NCBI RefSeq assembly: GCF_900112675.1
Contig: NZ_FOMQ01000004.1
Span: 124,001-188,000 of the forward strand
Length of the DNA: 64,000 nt
Direction: 5' to 3'
Source of the DNA: Paracidovorax konjaci
GTDB lineage: Bacteria > Pseudomonadota > Gammaproteobacteria > Burkholderiales > Burkholderiaceae_C
Numbering within the stretch: position 1 is the first letter of the stretch; the number at the start of each line of letters is the position of its first letter. The translations under genes were made by a program, and so were the position numbers. The notes below the pieces were generated by a model that worked only from the letters and a program-made list of their open reading frames with translations, searched no databases and had not been told where the DNA came from. Below, piece by piece: positions 54,975 through 64,000 of this stretch.

Positions 54975-55014
54975 TCGTTCCTGCCTTTCGGGGGGGGGGG
55001 CCGCCACGCGGTGT

Positions 55015-56046
55015 TCAGGCTGACATGTCCAGCACGATGCGACCCTGGATCTGGCCTTTGTGCATGCGCGCGAAAACGTCGTTGATATTTTCCAGCCGCT
55101 CGGTGGCCACCGTCGCGCTGACGGCGCCGCGGGCTGCGAAGTCGAGCGACTCCTGCAGATCCAGGCGCGTTCCCACGATGGAGCCGCGCACGGTGACGCC
55201 CCGCAGCACCATGTCGAAGATCGGCAGGGGGAAATTGCCCGGGGGCAGCCCATTCAGGGACACGGTGCCGCCGCGGCGCACCATGCCGAGAGCCTGCTCG
55301 AAGGCCTTGGGCGACACCGCGGTCACCAGCGCGCCGTGTGCGCCGCCGATCTCCTTCTGCAGAAATGCGGCAGGGTCGGTGGTCTTCGCGTTGACGGTCA
55401 CGCTGGCACCCAGCTGCTTCGCCAGTTCGAGTTTGTCGTCCTCCACATCCACGGCAGCCACATTGAGGCCCATGGCCTTGGCGTACTGCACGGCCATGTG
55501 GCCCAGGCCGCCGATGCCGGAAATGACCACCCAGTCTCCAGGCTTCGTGTCCGTCACCTTGAGGCCTTTGTATACGGTGACGCCCGCGCACAGCACGGGC
55601 GCGATGTCCACGAAGCCGATGCTGGCCGGCAGGTGCCCCACGTAGGCCGGATCGGCCAGCGCATAGTCGGCAAAGCCGCCGTTGACCGAGTAACCGGTGT
55701 TGCTTTGCGATTCGCAGAGGGTTTCCCATCCACCCAGGCAATGCGTACAGCAACCGCAAGCGGAGTGAAGCCAGGGAACGCCCACGCGATCGCCTTCCTT
55801 GACTTGCTTCACGTTGCGCCCCACGGCGGCCACGAAGCCGACGCCTTCGTGGCCCGGAATGAATGGAGGGTTCGGCTTGACGGGCCAGTCGCCCTCGGCG
55901 GCATGCAGGTCGGTGTGGCACACGCCGGAGGCCTCGATCTTCACGAGGATCTGGTCATCGGAAGGTAACGGAACCGGCACTTCTTCGATGGTGAGCGGCT
56001 TGCCGAATTCACGGACGACGGCGGCTTTCATGGTCTTGGCGGTCAT
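55015..56046 (-). CDS. adhP: Zinc-dependent alcohol dehydrogenase
   Basis: A 343-residue medium-chain dehydrogenase. Catalytic zinc ligands in [16 protein letters not shown] and PGHEGVG; structural zinc site with four cysteines in [18 protein letters not shown](H) motif [17 protein letters not shown]. Closest in feel to AdhP/propanol-preferring enzymes, which oxidise ethanol and other primary alcohols to aldehydes. aaggag precedes ATG 56046. The aldehyde dehydrogenase is next upstream, so the two give alcohol to acid conversion. Confidence 0.92.
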   Translation of the reverse strand: MTAKTMKAAVVREFGKPLTIEEVPVPLPSDDQILVKIEASGVCHTDLHAAEGDWPVKPNPPFIPGHEGVGFVAAVGRNVKQVKEGDRVGVPWLHSACGCCTHCLGGWETLCESQSNTGYSVNGGFADYALADPAYVGHLPASIGFVDIAPVLCAGVTVYKGLKVTDTKPGDWVVISGIGGLGHMAVQYAKAMGLNVAAVDVEDDKLELAKQLGASVTVNAKTTDPAAFLQKEIGGAHGALVTAVSPKAFEQALGMVRRGGTVSLNGLPPGNFPLPIFDMVLRGVTVRGSIVGTRLDLQESLDFAARGAVSATVATERLENINDVFARMHKGQIQGRIVLDMSA

Positions 56047-56143
56047 TGCGAAAAGCTCCTTTCTGCTGGAAGTGGTGGAGTGCGGAAGGCCGGCTCCACC
56101 ATAGGCCGGCCCTCCGCCACCTCGGCTGACGCAGGTCAACCCA

Positions 56144-57664
<1,521 letters not shown>

Positions 57665-57734
57665 GGTGCTTGTCTCCTGTGAATGACGAAGGGTGCGGGC
57701 GCTGCACAGCGCAGGTCCGGCCCCTGCCAACTGC

Positions 57735-57749
57735 GCAATCGCCGTGCCA
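57735..57749 (-). promoter_or_regulatory. Sigma-54 (-24/-12) promoter of the aldehyde dehydrogenase gene
   Basis: On the minus strand TGGCACG-GCGA-TTGC matches the RpoN consensus TGGCACG-N4-TTGC exactly at every defined position. Transcription would start about 60 bases before ATG 57664. It is the expected target of the AcoR-type activator encoded nearby. Confidence 0.85.
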
Positions 57750-57828
57750 GCGCGCTTCGCCATAGGGTGCTCCCTGGAGAACTGCGGCTTGGTCGATGCG
57801 TTCGGGGGCTGTCGCAGGGTGTGCCAGT

Positions 57829-57845
57829 TGTTCCGTTCTGGAGCA
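57829..57845. promoter_or_regulatory. Candidate upstream activator site
   Basis: TGTTCC-GTTCT-GGAGCA is an inverted repeat with one mismatch, centred about 90 bp upstream of the -24 box, a normal enhancer distance. Outer bases GCCA/TGGC extend the symmetry. Confidence 0.4.
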
Positions 57846-58097
57846 GTCGTGGCAAATCGGTACATCGGCGAACAGGCCGCGGGCTGCCGCTTCGGATCCG
57901 GTGCGCGGTATGGCAGGCGTCCGCCTTCCTCGGGTCGGCACGTCTGCCCGGACCGGGCGGAAGTGGGGTTGGCCGGCTTGGTGTATAACCGCGCCTCCCC
58001 CGGCTGGCCCGGGAAACGTGACCGGTCCGGCCCGGCGGCGCAGGCGCCGGGAGGCAGGGCGCGGTATGCCTGCTGTTTCGATCCATTCCCACCGAGC

Positions 58098-58379
58098 ATG
58101 ACCGACCATTACGCCGTCCTGGGGTTGAGCGCGAATGCGCCCCTGGCCGACATCAAGAAAGCCTTCCGTCAGAAGGCGGCCTTCTACCACCCCGACCGCA
58201 ATCCCTCGCCGGATGCGGCGGAGCGTTTTCGCGCGGTGCAGAAGGCCTATGAAGTGCTCTCCGACGAGACAGCTCGCCAGGCCTACGACGACAACCGCCG
58301 CCGCAACCTGCTCGACGATCCTCTCCAGACTGCGCGCGAAATCTGGCAGTCCTATTTCAAGAACGTGCTTTCCTCGTGA
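58098..58379 (+). CDS. J-domain protein
   Basis: A 93-residue protein that is little more than a J domain: [20 protein letters not shown], the HPD triad at 31-33, and [21 protein letters not shown], with a short C-terminal helix. It should stimulate a DnaK/Hsp70 partner and recruit it to a specific task, perhaps the proteins encoded downstream. The stop overlaps the next start by four bases (GTGA). Confidence 0.9.
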   Translation: MTDHYAVLGLSANAPLADIKKAFRQKAAFYHPDRNPSPDAAERFRAVQKAYEVLSDETARQAYDDNRRRNLLDDPLQTAREIWQSYFKNVLSS

Positions 58380-58951
58380 AACTCTCCCCCTTTTTCCATG
58401 ATTTGCGCTCGGCCTATCAGTCCGAGCTGGACGACCTGGCGCTCGACTCCGAAGGCAAGGACGTCCTGCGCAAGCGCCTCGCGCAAAAACGCAGCGAGAT
58501 CGCCTTTCTCGCGCAGATGATCGATTTCAGCCCTGAGATGGTGGCTGTCGCGTTCCACCAGGGCTTCCGGTTCCACCGCCCGGCGGCATTGGATCCGTTG
58601 CTGCTGCGCAGTGCGGAAGAGCTGCCGGAATGGCCGGCGCTTGGCGGGAGTGTGGCACTCGAACCGTGGGCCCAGGCGTTGGCGGACGTGGTGCTGGCCG
58701 AACCGTCCGGCGCCAGGTTCCTGACCATCGCGGCGGTCCTTGAATATGCGCGGCAGCATGCACGCTACGGAGCGGCCGCGGCGCCAGAGTCGGAGGACGC
58801 GGAAGACGGAGAGGGCGGTGCGGAGCCGCACGACGACGACGATTCCGCGCGTTGGAGCGCCGACGATGCCGACGAGCCCCGCACCCCCGCCGATCGCGAC
58901 GAGGCAGCCGCCGACTGGCTTGCCGATCTCGGCTTCGACCGCAAGGACTGA
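58376..58951 (+). CDS. Hypothetical protein with acidic tail
   Basis: Not recognised. A 191-residue protein: helical N-terminal part (to about 125) and a C-terminal stretch very rich in Asp, Glu and Ala. GTG start overlapping the J-domain stop implies coupled translation. No signal or membrane segment. It is probably a partner of the J-domain protein. Confidence 0.75.
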   Translation: MKLSPFFHDLRSAYQSELDDLALDSEGKDVLRKRLAQKRSEIAFLAQMIDFSPEMVAVAFHQGFRFHRPAALDPLLLRSAEELPEWPALGGSVALEPWAQALADVVLAEPSGARFLTIAAVLEYARQHARYGAAAAPESEDAEDGEGGAEPHDDDDSARWSADDADEPRTPADRDEAAADWLADLGFDRKD

Positions 58952-59011
58952 CGGCCTTCGGCCGTCAGCCACTGAACCGCTTTCCTACCCCCGGGCCCTT
59001 TGTCTTCTGCC

Positions 59012-59770
59012 ATGTCACAACACCTAGCCCTCATCACCCAGACCCAGGCCCTCATCGCCGCCGGTGACATCGTCGGCGCCGAGTCCGCCCTGTCCCAGCT
59101 CGCGGACGATGAAGGCGACCGCGCGCTGGTTGCCGTGCTCGACGAGCTGGCTCCCAAGGATGTGCTGGCCGTGATGCGGGAGTACGACGAGTCCAAGGCA
59201 TCCGTGGTCAATATGCTGGTGACGCCCGCGCAGTTCGCGCGCGCCCTCGTGCTGGAGAAACAGTACAAGGACATCACGCACACCCATCTGCGCAGCATGG
59301 TGAATGCGGTGATCTTCCGTGGCGACGTGGAACCGGTCGAGTTCCTCACGGCCATCGGCGATCTCGAAGGCGGCAGCGAAGCACTGGCCAACTATTTCGC
59401 AGAGAAATGGAGCCGGCTGGAGGCCTTCGCCCGGGCAGGCACTTTCGACGCCATCGAGGACGACGGTGCGGTCCTCTCCGAGGACCAGCTCTTCAACGTG
59501 GCCTACGCGCCAGCGAAGGTCGAGCAGGAGGAAGTAGCCGATCGCGACTGGATGCAGCTCGCGTGGCTGCTCAGGTACCAGTGCGTGGACCTTTTCATCG
59601 AAACCCTGCTCGTCTTGCGTGCCAAGGCGCACGCGCACGACATGGGATTGGGCGACGAGGAAGGTGGCACCTTCGACGACGAGGCCGACGACAAGTTCGA
59701 GACCAGCGAGACCGACCGCGGCAAGGCGACGCCCGCCGCCCGCGCGTCCGACGAGGAGTCGGCCATCTGA
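59012..59770 (+). CDS. Hypothetical protein, 252 residues
   Basis: Not recognised. Soluble helical protein with the segment LDELAPKDVLAVMREYDESK near residue 45 and an acidic, disordered C-terminus (EEGGTFDDEADDKFETSE). It lies 60 bases after the previous gene in the same direction. No catalytic motif seen. Confidence 0.75.
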   Translation: MSQHLALITQTQALIAAGDIVGAESALSQLADDEGDRALVAVLDELAPKDVLAVMREYDESKASVVNMLVTPAQFARALVLEKQYKDITHTHLRSMVNAVIFRGDVEPVEFLTAIGDLEGGSEALANYFAEKWSRLEAFARAGTFDAIEDDGAVLSEDQLFNVAYAPAKVEQEEVADRDWMQLAWLLRYQCVDLFIETLLVLRAKAHAHDMGLGDEEGGTFDDEADDKFETSETDRGKATPAARASDEESAI

Positions 59771-59784
59771 GCCGGACCGTTGCG

Positions 59785-61074
59785 ATGACCTCTTCCGTTT
59801 CCCCTGCGAACCCGGCCGATGCCGCGCCTTCGTCGGCGATCTCGCTGCACGATGCCCGCCCTTTCTTCGAGAAGGCCTTGGTGCACGGTATCGAGCACGG
59901 CATCGTCCCGCCCGAGAAGGTGGACGCCATCGAGGCCGATGCACCCAAGGGAATGGTGCAGGTGGCCCGCTATTTCGGCACCGAGTTCTTGCGGCCCGAG
60001 CTGGAGAAAGCGCGCGAGCGCATGGTCAATCTGGTCAGCCTGGATCTGCTGGAAGAAAGCGCAGGCGATCTCGGTCGCGCGGCGCTGCTGCTGCGCGAGC
60101 ACAGTTTTCTCTCGCGCTCCAAGGCCGGGTCGGACCGGCTGCGCCGGCTCATCGCCTTGCCGCAGAACAGCAACTTCGGTTTTCTGTCCACCACCGGCGA
60201 GCCGGATGTGCAGCAGCTCTCGGTCTGGTCGCTGCGCAGCCATGCCGAGTACCGCGCCGAACTGCAACGGCGAACCGCCATTGCCGGCGCGATCACCGCC
60301 GCGAGGTGGTTCGCGGAGCAGTTCGGACTGGACGAGTCTGCACTCGAAGAGGGCGGGGCCGATGCGGAGGGCGTCATCCGCATGGGCCTGCTGTGGCATT
60401 GGATGCATCCTGCGGCGGAACACTGGCCGCATGCGGTGGCGTTTGAAAAGCGCGTGGCGGCTCTGCGGCGCAAGCCGGTAATACGGCCGCAGGAATTGGG
60501 CATGCCTGCCGGAATGCCGCCGGATGTGGCGTCGGTGGTGCATCCATGGGTAGCGGCAGTGCAGGCCGAGGCCGCCCGGGTGCTCGACCCCGCGGTGCCG
60601 GTGGCGCCGATGGTCCGGCCTTTGGGGAGCTTCCGGGCGCGGTATTTCCTGGTGGAAGACCCGCTGGCGGAGCTGGACGAGCACTACCGCAGTGCCGATG
60701 CCCTGCTGGACGGGTCAGGCGACGGCGAGACCCTCGCGCCCGCCAGCAAGACCTGGGAGCGCGCCACCCAGGGGCACGACGACGAGCACTCGCTGCTGAC
60801 GATGTTCCTCTGCCTGGCGGCGGGCACACCCAAGAAGACCGTCCTGACGGAAAAACTCGCTGCAAGCCTGGTGCGGCGGGTGCGCAAGCTCGGGTGGCAG
60901 CCTGAGCGGGCTTCTGAATTCATCCTCGCCCATGCGGCGGAGGGCTACCGCGCTGCATACCTCGAACTGTGGAGCGCGTTCGTGAATGAAGCGCGGGTAC
61001 TGCTGGATGACCGCGACAGCGGGCTGCATGAAGCGATGGCCCTGCTGCGGCGCGAATGCCACGTGGCCGGCTGA
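59785..61074 (+). CDS. Hypothetical protein, 429 residues
   Basis: Not recognised. Soluble, mostly helical, no signal peptide. It has the segments FFEKALVHGIEHGIVPPEKV near the N-terminus, FLSTTGEPDVQQLSVWSL near 130-150 and HDDEHSLLTMFLCLAAGTPKK near 330. It starts 14 bases after the previous gene, so the last four genes from 58098 form an operon. Confidence 0.75.
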   Translation: MTSSVSPANPADAAPSSAISLHDARPFFEKALVHGIEHGIVPPEKVDAIEADAPKGMVQVARYFGTEFLRPELEKARERMVNLVSLDLLEESAGDLGRAALLLREHSFLSRSKAGSDRLRRLIALPQNSNFGFLSTTGEPDVQQLSVWSLRSHAEYRAELQRRTAIAGAITAARWFAEQFGLDESALEEGGADAEGVIRMGLLWHWMHPAAEHWPHAVAFEKRVAALRRKPVIRPQELGMPAGMPPDVASVVHPWVAAVQAEAARVLDPAVPVAPMVRPLGSFRARYFLVEDPLAELDEHYRSADALLDGSGDGETLAPASKTWERATQGHDDEHSLLTMFLCLAAGTPKKTVLTEKLAASLVRRVRKLGWQPERASEFILAHAAEGYRAAYLELWSAFVNEARVLLDDRDSGLHEAMALLRRECHVAG

Positions 61075-61503
61075 CCGCAAAAAGGGCGTTTGCTGCCGGT
61101 AAGAGGTGGCTCGGGCCGCAGCCGGTGCTTTTGTGACGGGGTGGTGCTGCCGTGGCCACGGTGTTGGGCATGCACCTGCATTGTCTGGCGCAGCTTTTGC
61201 TTCTCTGATGGTCTGATTGGCCTGCCGTGCAGGGGCGGAAGGTGTGGGAAGTGCCATGGCCCGCAGGCCATGGCTTCCTCTGCTTCTAGTTTCCATCGCG
61301 TGCGGTGCGGCGCTCTTTGGCGTAGCGCCCGCTACGCTCCGGCTCGATACTCCCTACCCCCGTGGTTCGAGTGGGTTAATTTTGTCTCAAGGGGCAACAA
61401 TGGCATCTTTAAAATCCTGAAGCGTTCTGAAACATCGTTGGGTTAGAGTGCGCGCGGACGGGGGAGGGGCGCTGTCGTCCGCTCCATTTCAAGAAAAGAA
61501 TCA
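61075..61503. other. Intergenic region upstream of the winged-helix regulator
   Basis: The first part has two perfect inverted repeats, GCCATGGCC-CGCA-GGCCATGGC (61253-61274) and GCGTAGC/GCTACGC (61319-61336). The last 120 bases are AT-richer and probably hold the regulator's promoter. No gene supported. Confidence 0.5.
61253..61274. repeat. Perfect 9-bp-arm hairpin
   Basis: GCCATGGCC and GGCCATGGC around CGCA, extended outward by GGAAG/CTTCC with one unpaired base on each side. No T-run. Possibly a transcript 3'-end structure of the preceding operon. Confidence 0.5.
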
Positions 61504-63042
61504 ATGGCCGTTGAATTCGCGTTTGACCATTTCGTGCTGCGTGTGAGGGAGCGGCAACTGCTGGCCAATGGCCAACCCGTGGTGCTGGGCGCGCGCGCCT
61601 TCGACGTGCTCTGTGCGCTCGTCTACAAGGCCGGTGCCCTCGTGACCAAGACCGAGCTGTTCAGTCTCGTCTGGCCCGGCATGGTGGTGGAAGAGAACAA
61701 CCTGCAGGTCCATGTGTCTGCCCTGCGCAAGCTGGTGGGTTCGGAGCTGATCGTCACCATCCCGGGGCAGGGTTACCGCTTCGTAGGCCGCGTGGCCGAG
61801 CATGCGCGGGGCGAGGGCACGCCGCCTGCGGCCGCGACGGTGCTGGAGCCCGCAGCAGCGCGGTCGGTGGCCGTGCTGCCGTTCGGCGTGGATGCGCAGA
61901 CCGACCAGCGCTATTTCGCCGACGGCATGGCCGAGGACATCATCAACCGGCTTTCGCGGTCGCGGTGGCTCTACGTCATCGCCCGCAACTCGGCGGTGCA
62001 ATACCGCCATCCCCTGCCCCCCAACAGCGTCATCAGCCGTGAGCTGGGCGTGCGGTACATCGTCTCGGGGCAGATCCGTTTCGGCGCCTCACGGGTCAGG
62101 GTGACCGCCGAGCTGATCGATGCGACGCGCAACGAGACGGTCTGGGCCCACAGCTATGACCGTTCGGTGGACGACCTCTTCGAAGTGCAGGATGCGATTT
62201 CCGCTGCGATCGTGAGCAACATCGAGCCCGTGTACCTGCGCCGGGAGGAACTGGTGAACAGCCGCCAGCCGCCCCGCGACCGCCAGCACTGGGAGCTGCT
62301 CATGCGTGCCCGCTGGCACTTCTGGCGCTCCAGCCGCGACCACGTGCAGAAAGCCGAGCACTACGCCGAACAGGCACTGGATTCGAAGCCGGACGATCCC
62401 CCCTCCCTGGCGCTGCTTTCTTTCGTGCGCATGACCCGCGTCTGGGCGGGCTGGTCGGACTGCCCCCGGGTGGACATCTCCGAAGCGCATCGCCTCGCGC
62501 TGCGGGCCGTCAGTAACGACGACACCGATGCCTTCGCGCATTTCACGCTGGGCACCGCGCTGTCCTTCACGCGCAGCTTCGCCCAGGCGATTTCCGAGCA
62601 GGAGCATGCGCTGTCGATCTACCCGCAGTTCGCCGCCGCCGCCGGCGAACTCGGCCGGGTGCTGGCGTTCTGCGGCCGGACACAGGAAGCCGCCGCCTTC
62701 GCGCTACAGGCCTGCGAAGCCAGCCCGCTCGACCCCCATGTGAGTCTGTGGATCCGCACGCGTGCGTTGGCCAGCTTCATCGAGGGCGACTACCCCGGGG
62801 CCGAGGCCTTCGCATTGCAGGCGCTCGCCAAGCGCCCGGACTGGTTCTTCAACCACTACCTGCTCGCCGCCTGCCAGTCCGCGTCCGGCCATGTCGAAGA
62901 GGGGCGGCAGACCCTGGAGCAGGCGCGCAAGTTCGGCCCCTATTCGCTCAACGCATTGAAGGCAGGGCATCCCTTCATTGACGAAGCGCATCTGAATCAC
63001 TACACAGAGTGCCTCCGCCAGGCCGGGTGGAGAGGGCAGTAA
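61504..63042 (+). CDS. Winged-helix regulator with TolB-like and TPR regions
   Basis: A 512-residue protein: an OmpR/PhoB-type winged helix in the first 100 residues (VVEENNLQVHVSALRKLVG...IPGQGYRFVGRV), then a domain (VAVLPF...YFADGMAEDIINRLSRSRWL) resembling the one seen in adenylate-cyclase-associated and CadC-like regulators, then TPR-like helices to the end. I see no membrane segment, so unlike CadC it should be cytoplasmic. Probably a sensor-regulator for the gene downstream. The signal is unknown. Confidence 0.85.
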   Translation: MAVEFAFDHFVLRVRERQLLANGQPVVLGARAFDVLCALVYKAGALVTKTELFSLVWPGMVVEENNLQVHVSALRKLVGSELIVTIPGQGYRFVGRVAEHARGEGTPPAAATVLEPAAARSVAVLPFGVDAQTDQRYFADGMAEDIINRLSRSRWLYVIARNSAVQYRHPLPPNSVISRELGVRYIVSGQIRFGASRVRVTAELIDATRNETVWAHSYDRSVDDLFEVQDAISAAIVSNIEPVYLRREELVNSRQPPRDRQHWELLMRARWHFWRSSRDHVQKAEHYAEQALDSKPDDPPSLALLSFVRMTRVWAGWSDCPRVDISEAHRLALRAVSNDDTDAFAHFTLGTALSFTRSFAQAISEQEHALSIYPQFAAAAGELGRVLAFCGRTQEAAAFALQACEASPLDPHVSLWIRTRALASFIEGDYPGAEAFALQALAKRPDWFFNHYLLAACQSASGHVEEGRQTLEQARKFGPYSLNALKAGHPFIDEAHLNHYTECLRQAGWRGQ

Positions 63043-63078
63043 AACCAACCATGTTCACCAAGAGAGGGAGAAAAATCC

Positions 63079-64000
63079 ATGGCAGACCAGACCGCGCCCA
63101 AGAAGATCGCCATCCTGGGAGGAGGGCTCGCCGCGCTGACCGCAGCCTTTGAACTGACGAGCCAGCCCGGGTGGCAGGATCGCTTCGACATCACCCTCTA
63201 TCAGATGGGATGGCGGCTGGGCGGCAAGTGCGCCACGAAGCGGGGGCCCAACGACCGGATCGAGGAGCACGGGATCCACGGCTTCCTGGGCAGCTACTAC
63301 AACGCTTTGCCCCTCATGGCCGAGTGCTACCAGGCCCTGGGACGCGACAAGAACGCCAAGCTGGCCACCTTCGAGCAGGCCTTCATTCCCGAGAGCTTCG
63401 TGCTCATGTGGGAGTACGAAAAAGGCGGCCTGAGCCGTTGGCCGATGACCCTACCGACCAACCGGCTCTCGCCCGCCGACGCCTCGTCGCTGCCTTCCCT
63501 GCGCCACTGGATCGCCGCACTCATCGAGACGGCCCAGGCCCTCATCGACCCGCGCGAAACGCCGGGACTGAGCGAGGTGCACGAGATGGAGCTGCGCCTG
63601 GGCGAAGCCATCCTGGAGCGGCTGAAGACGGAGTTCCGCCGCGAGGGTGCGGAGGCCACCTTCGGCACCACCCACCCCGTGCTCGAGGAGGTGTGGGACT
63701 GGCTGGGCCATCGGCTGAAGGCCCTCATCGACCAGAACGACGACCTGCGCCGTCTCTACACCCTGCTGGAGTACATGATGGCGCTGGTGCGCGGCGTTCT
63801 GGCCGACAGCATCTTCGAGAAGGGCTTCGACAGCATCGACGGCGAGAACTTCTCCGACTGGCTGCAGCGGCACGGCGCCTCGGTGATGACGGCGTCATCG
63901 CCGCTGGCGCTCAATACGGTGAACCTGTCGTACCAGTACCCGGCAGGCGACACCGCCCGCACCGCCAGCATGGGCGCGGGCGCGTACCTGCACTGGTCTC
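63079..64000 (+). CDS. FAD/NAD(P)-binding oxidoreductase (partial, cut by the window end)
   Basis: The first 307 residues are present. The N-terminus KKIAILGGGLAALTAAFEL is a Rossmann dinucleotide-binding motif, and GWRLGGKCATKRGPNDRIEEHGIHG matches the amine-oxidase/phytoene-desaturase-like flavoproteins. The protein continues past the window. It lies 36 bases after the regulator gene, in the same direction; aaaga-like purines precede ATG 63079. The substrate is not readable. Confidence 0.75.
   Translation, partial: MADQTAPKKIAILGGGLAALTAAFELTSQPGWQDRFDITLYQMGWRLGGKCATKRGPNDRIEEHGIHGFLGSYYNALPLMAECYQALGRDKNAKLATFEQAFIPESFVLMWEYEKGGLSRWPMTLPTNRLSPADASSLPSLRHWIAALIETAQALIDPRETPGLSEVHEMELRLGEAILERLKTEFRREGAEATFGTTHPVLEEVWDWLGHRLKALIDQNDDLRRLYTLLEYMMALVRGVLADSIFEKGFDSIDGENFSDWLQRHGASVMTASSPLALNTVNLSYQYPAGDTARTASMGAGAYLHWS

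Larger units (their letters stand above)
57665..58097. other. Divergent control region of ald and the J-domain gene
   Basis: It holds the sigma-54 promoter and an imperfect palindrome upstream of it. No coding sequence supported. Confidence 0.6.

Overview
The window is GC-rich proteobacterial DNA whose core genes look most like a Comamonadaceae betaproteobacterium of the Acidovorax/Paracidovorax type. This is an inference from gene content (odhA-odhB-lpd followed by zapE, clpS-clpA, a fabI/yejABEF neighbourhood) and from my recognition of the protein sequences; no search was run.

The first 14.4 kb is accessory DNA made of two neighbouring insertions. Positions 1-3400 are the right end of an island whose end carries a displaced 3' fragment of tmRNA (ssrA). 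Its visible cargo is one tightly overlapped operon: an HNH-endonuclease effector, a 72-residue middle component and a DUF2326-type SMC/ABC ATPase. This is the layout of the computationally predicted ABC three-component (ABC-3C) conflict systems. A 160-bp chromosomal spacer with two terminators follows. Positions 3560-14407 are then a complete-looking integrative mobilizable element in the 3' end of tRNA-Ser(GGA), bounded by a 20-bp direct repeat. It carries a tyrosine integrase next to the tRNA gene, a ColE1/HEN-type relaxase with a MobC-like partner and a candidate oriT, an XRE/ImmA regulatory pair, further XRE regulators (one frameshifted), a metzincin-like lipoprotein with a zinc-ribbon membrane protein, and several small orphan genes. 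It also has many inverted repeats, including a candidate structured RNA ending at an intrinsic terminator. No type IV secretion genes are present, so transfer would need a helper.

From 14.5 kb on, the DNA is ordinary chromosome. In order: tRNA-Ser, an SPFH/NfeD membrane pair, an Orn/Lys/Arg decarboxylase, a Tat-exported ATP-dependent DNA ligase, fabI, the yejABEF-type peptide ABC importer, a PAS-GGDEF diguanylate cyclase, a PerM-family permease, the 2-oxoglutarate dehydrogenase operon (odhA, odhB, lpd), zapE, a secreted charged protein, a PP2C phosphatase, a DinG-like helicase, bamD, dnaE, clpS-clpA, an MltB-type transglycosylase, sbcB and a sirtuin.

The segment 52.4-57.7 kb is an alcohol/aldehyde oxidation module. 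An AcoR-type sigma-54 activator faces a DUF779 protein, a zinc alcohol dehydrogenase and an aldehyde dehydrogenase, and the aldehyde dehydrogenase gene has a near-perfect -24/-12 promoter. The window closes with a J-domain protein plus three orphan proteins, a soluble winged-helix/TPR regulator and the start of an FAD/NAD(P)-binding oxidoreductase cut by the window edge.
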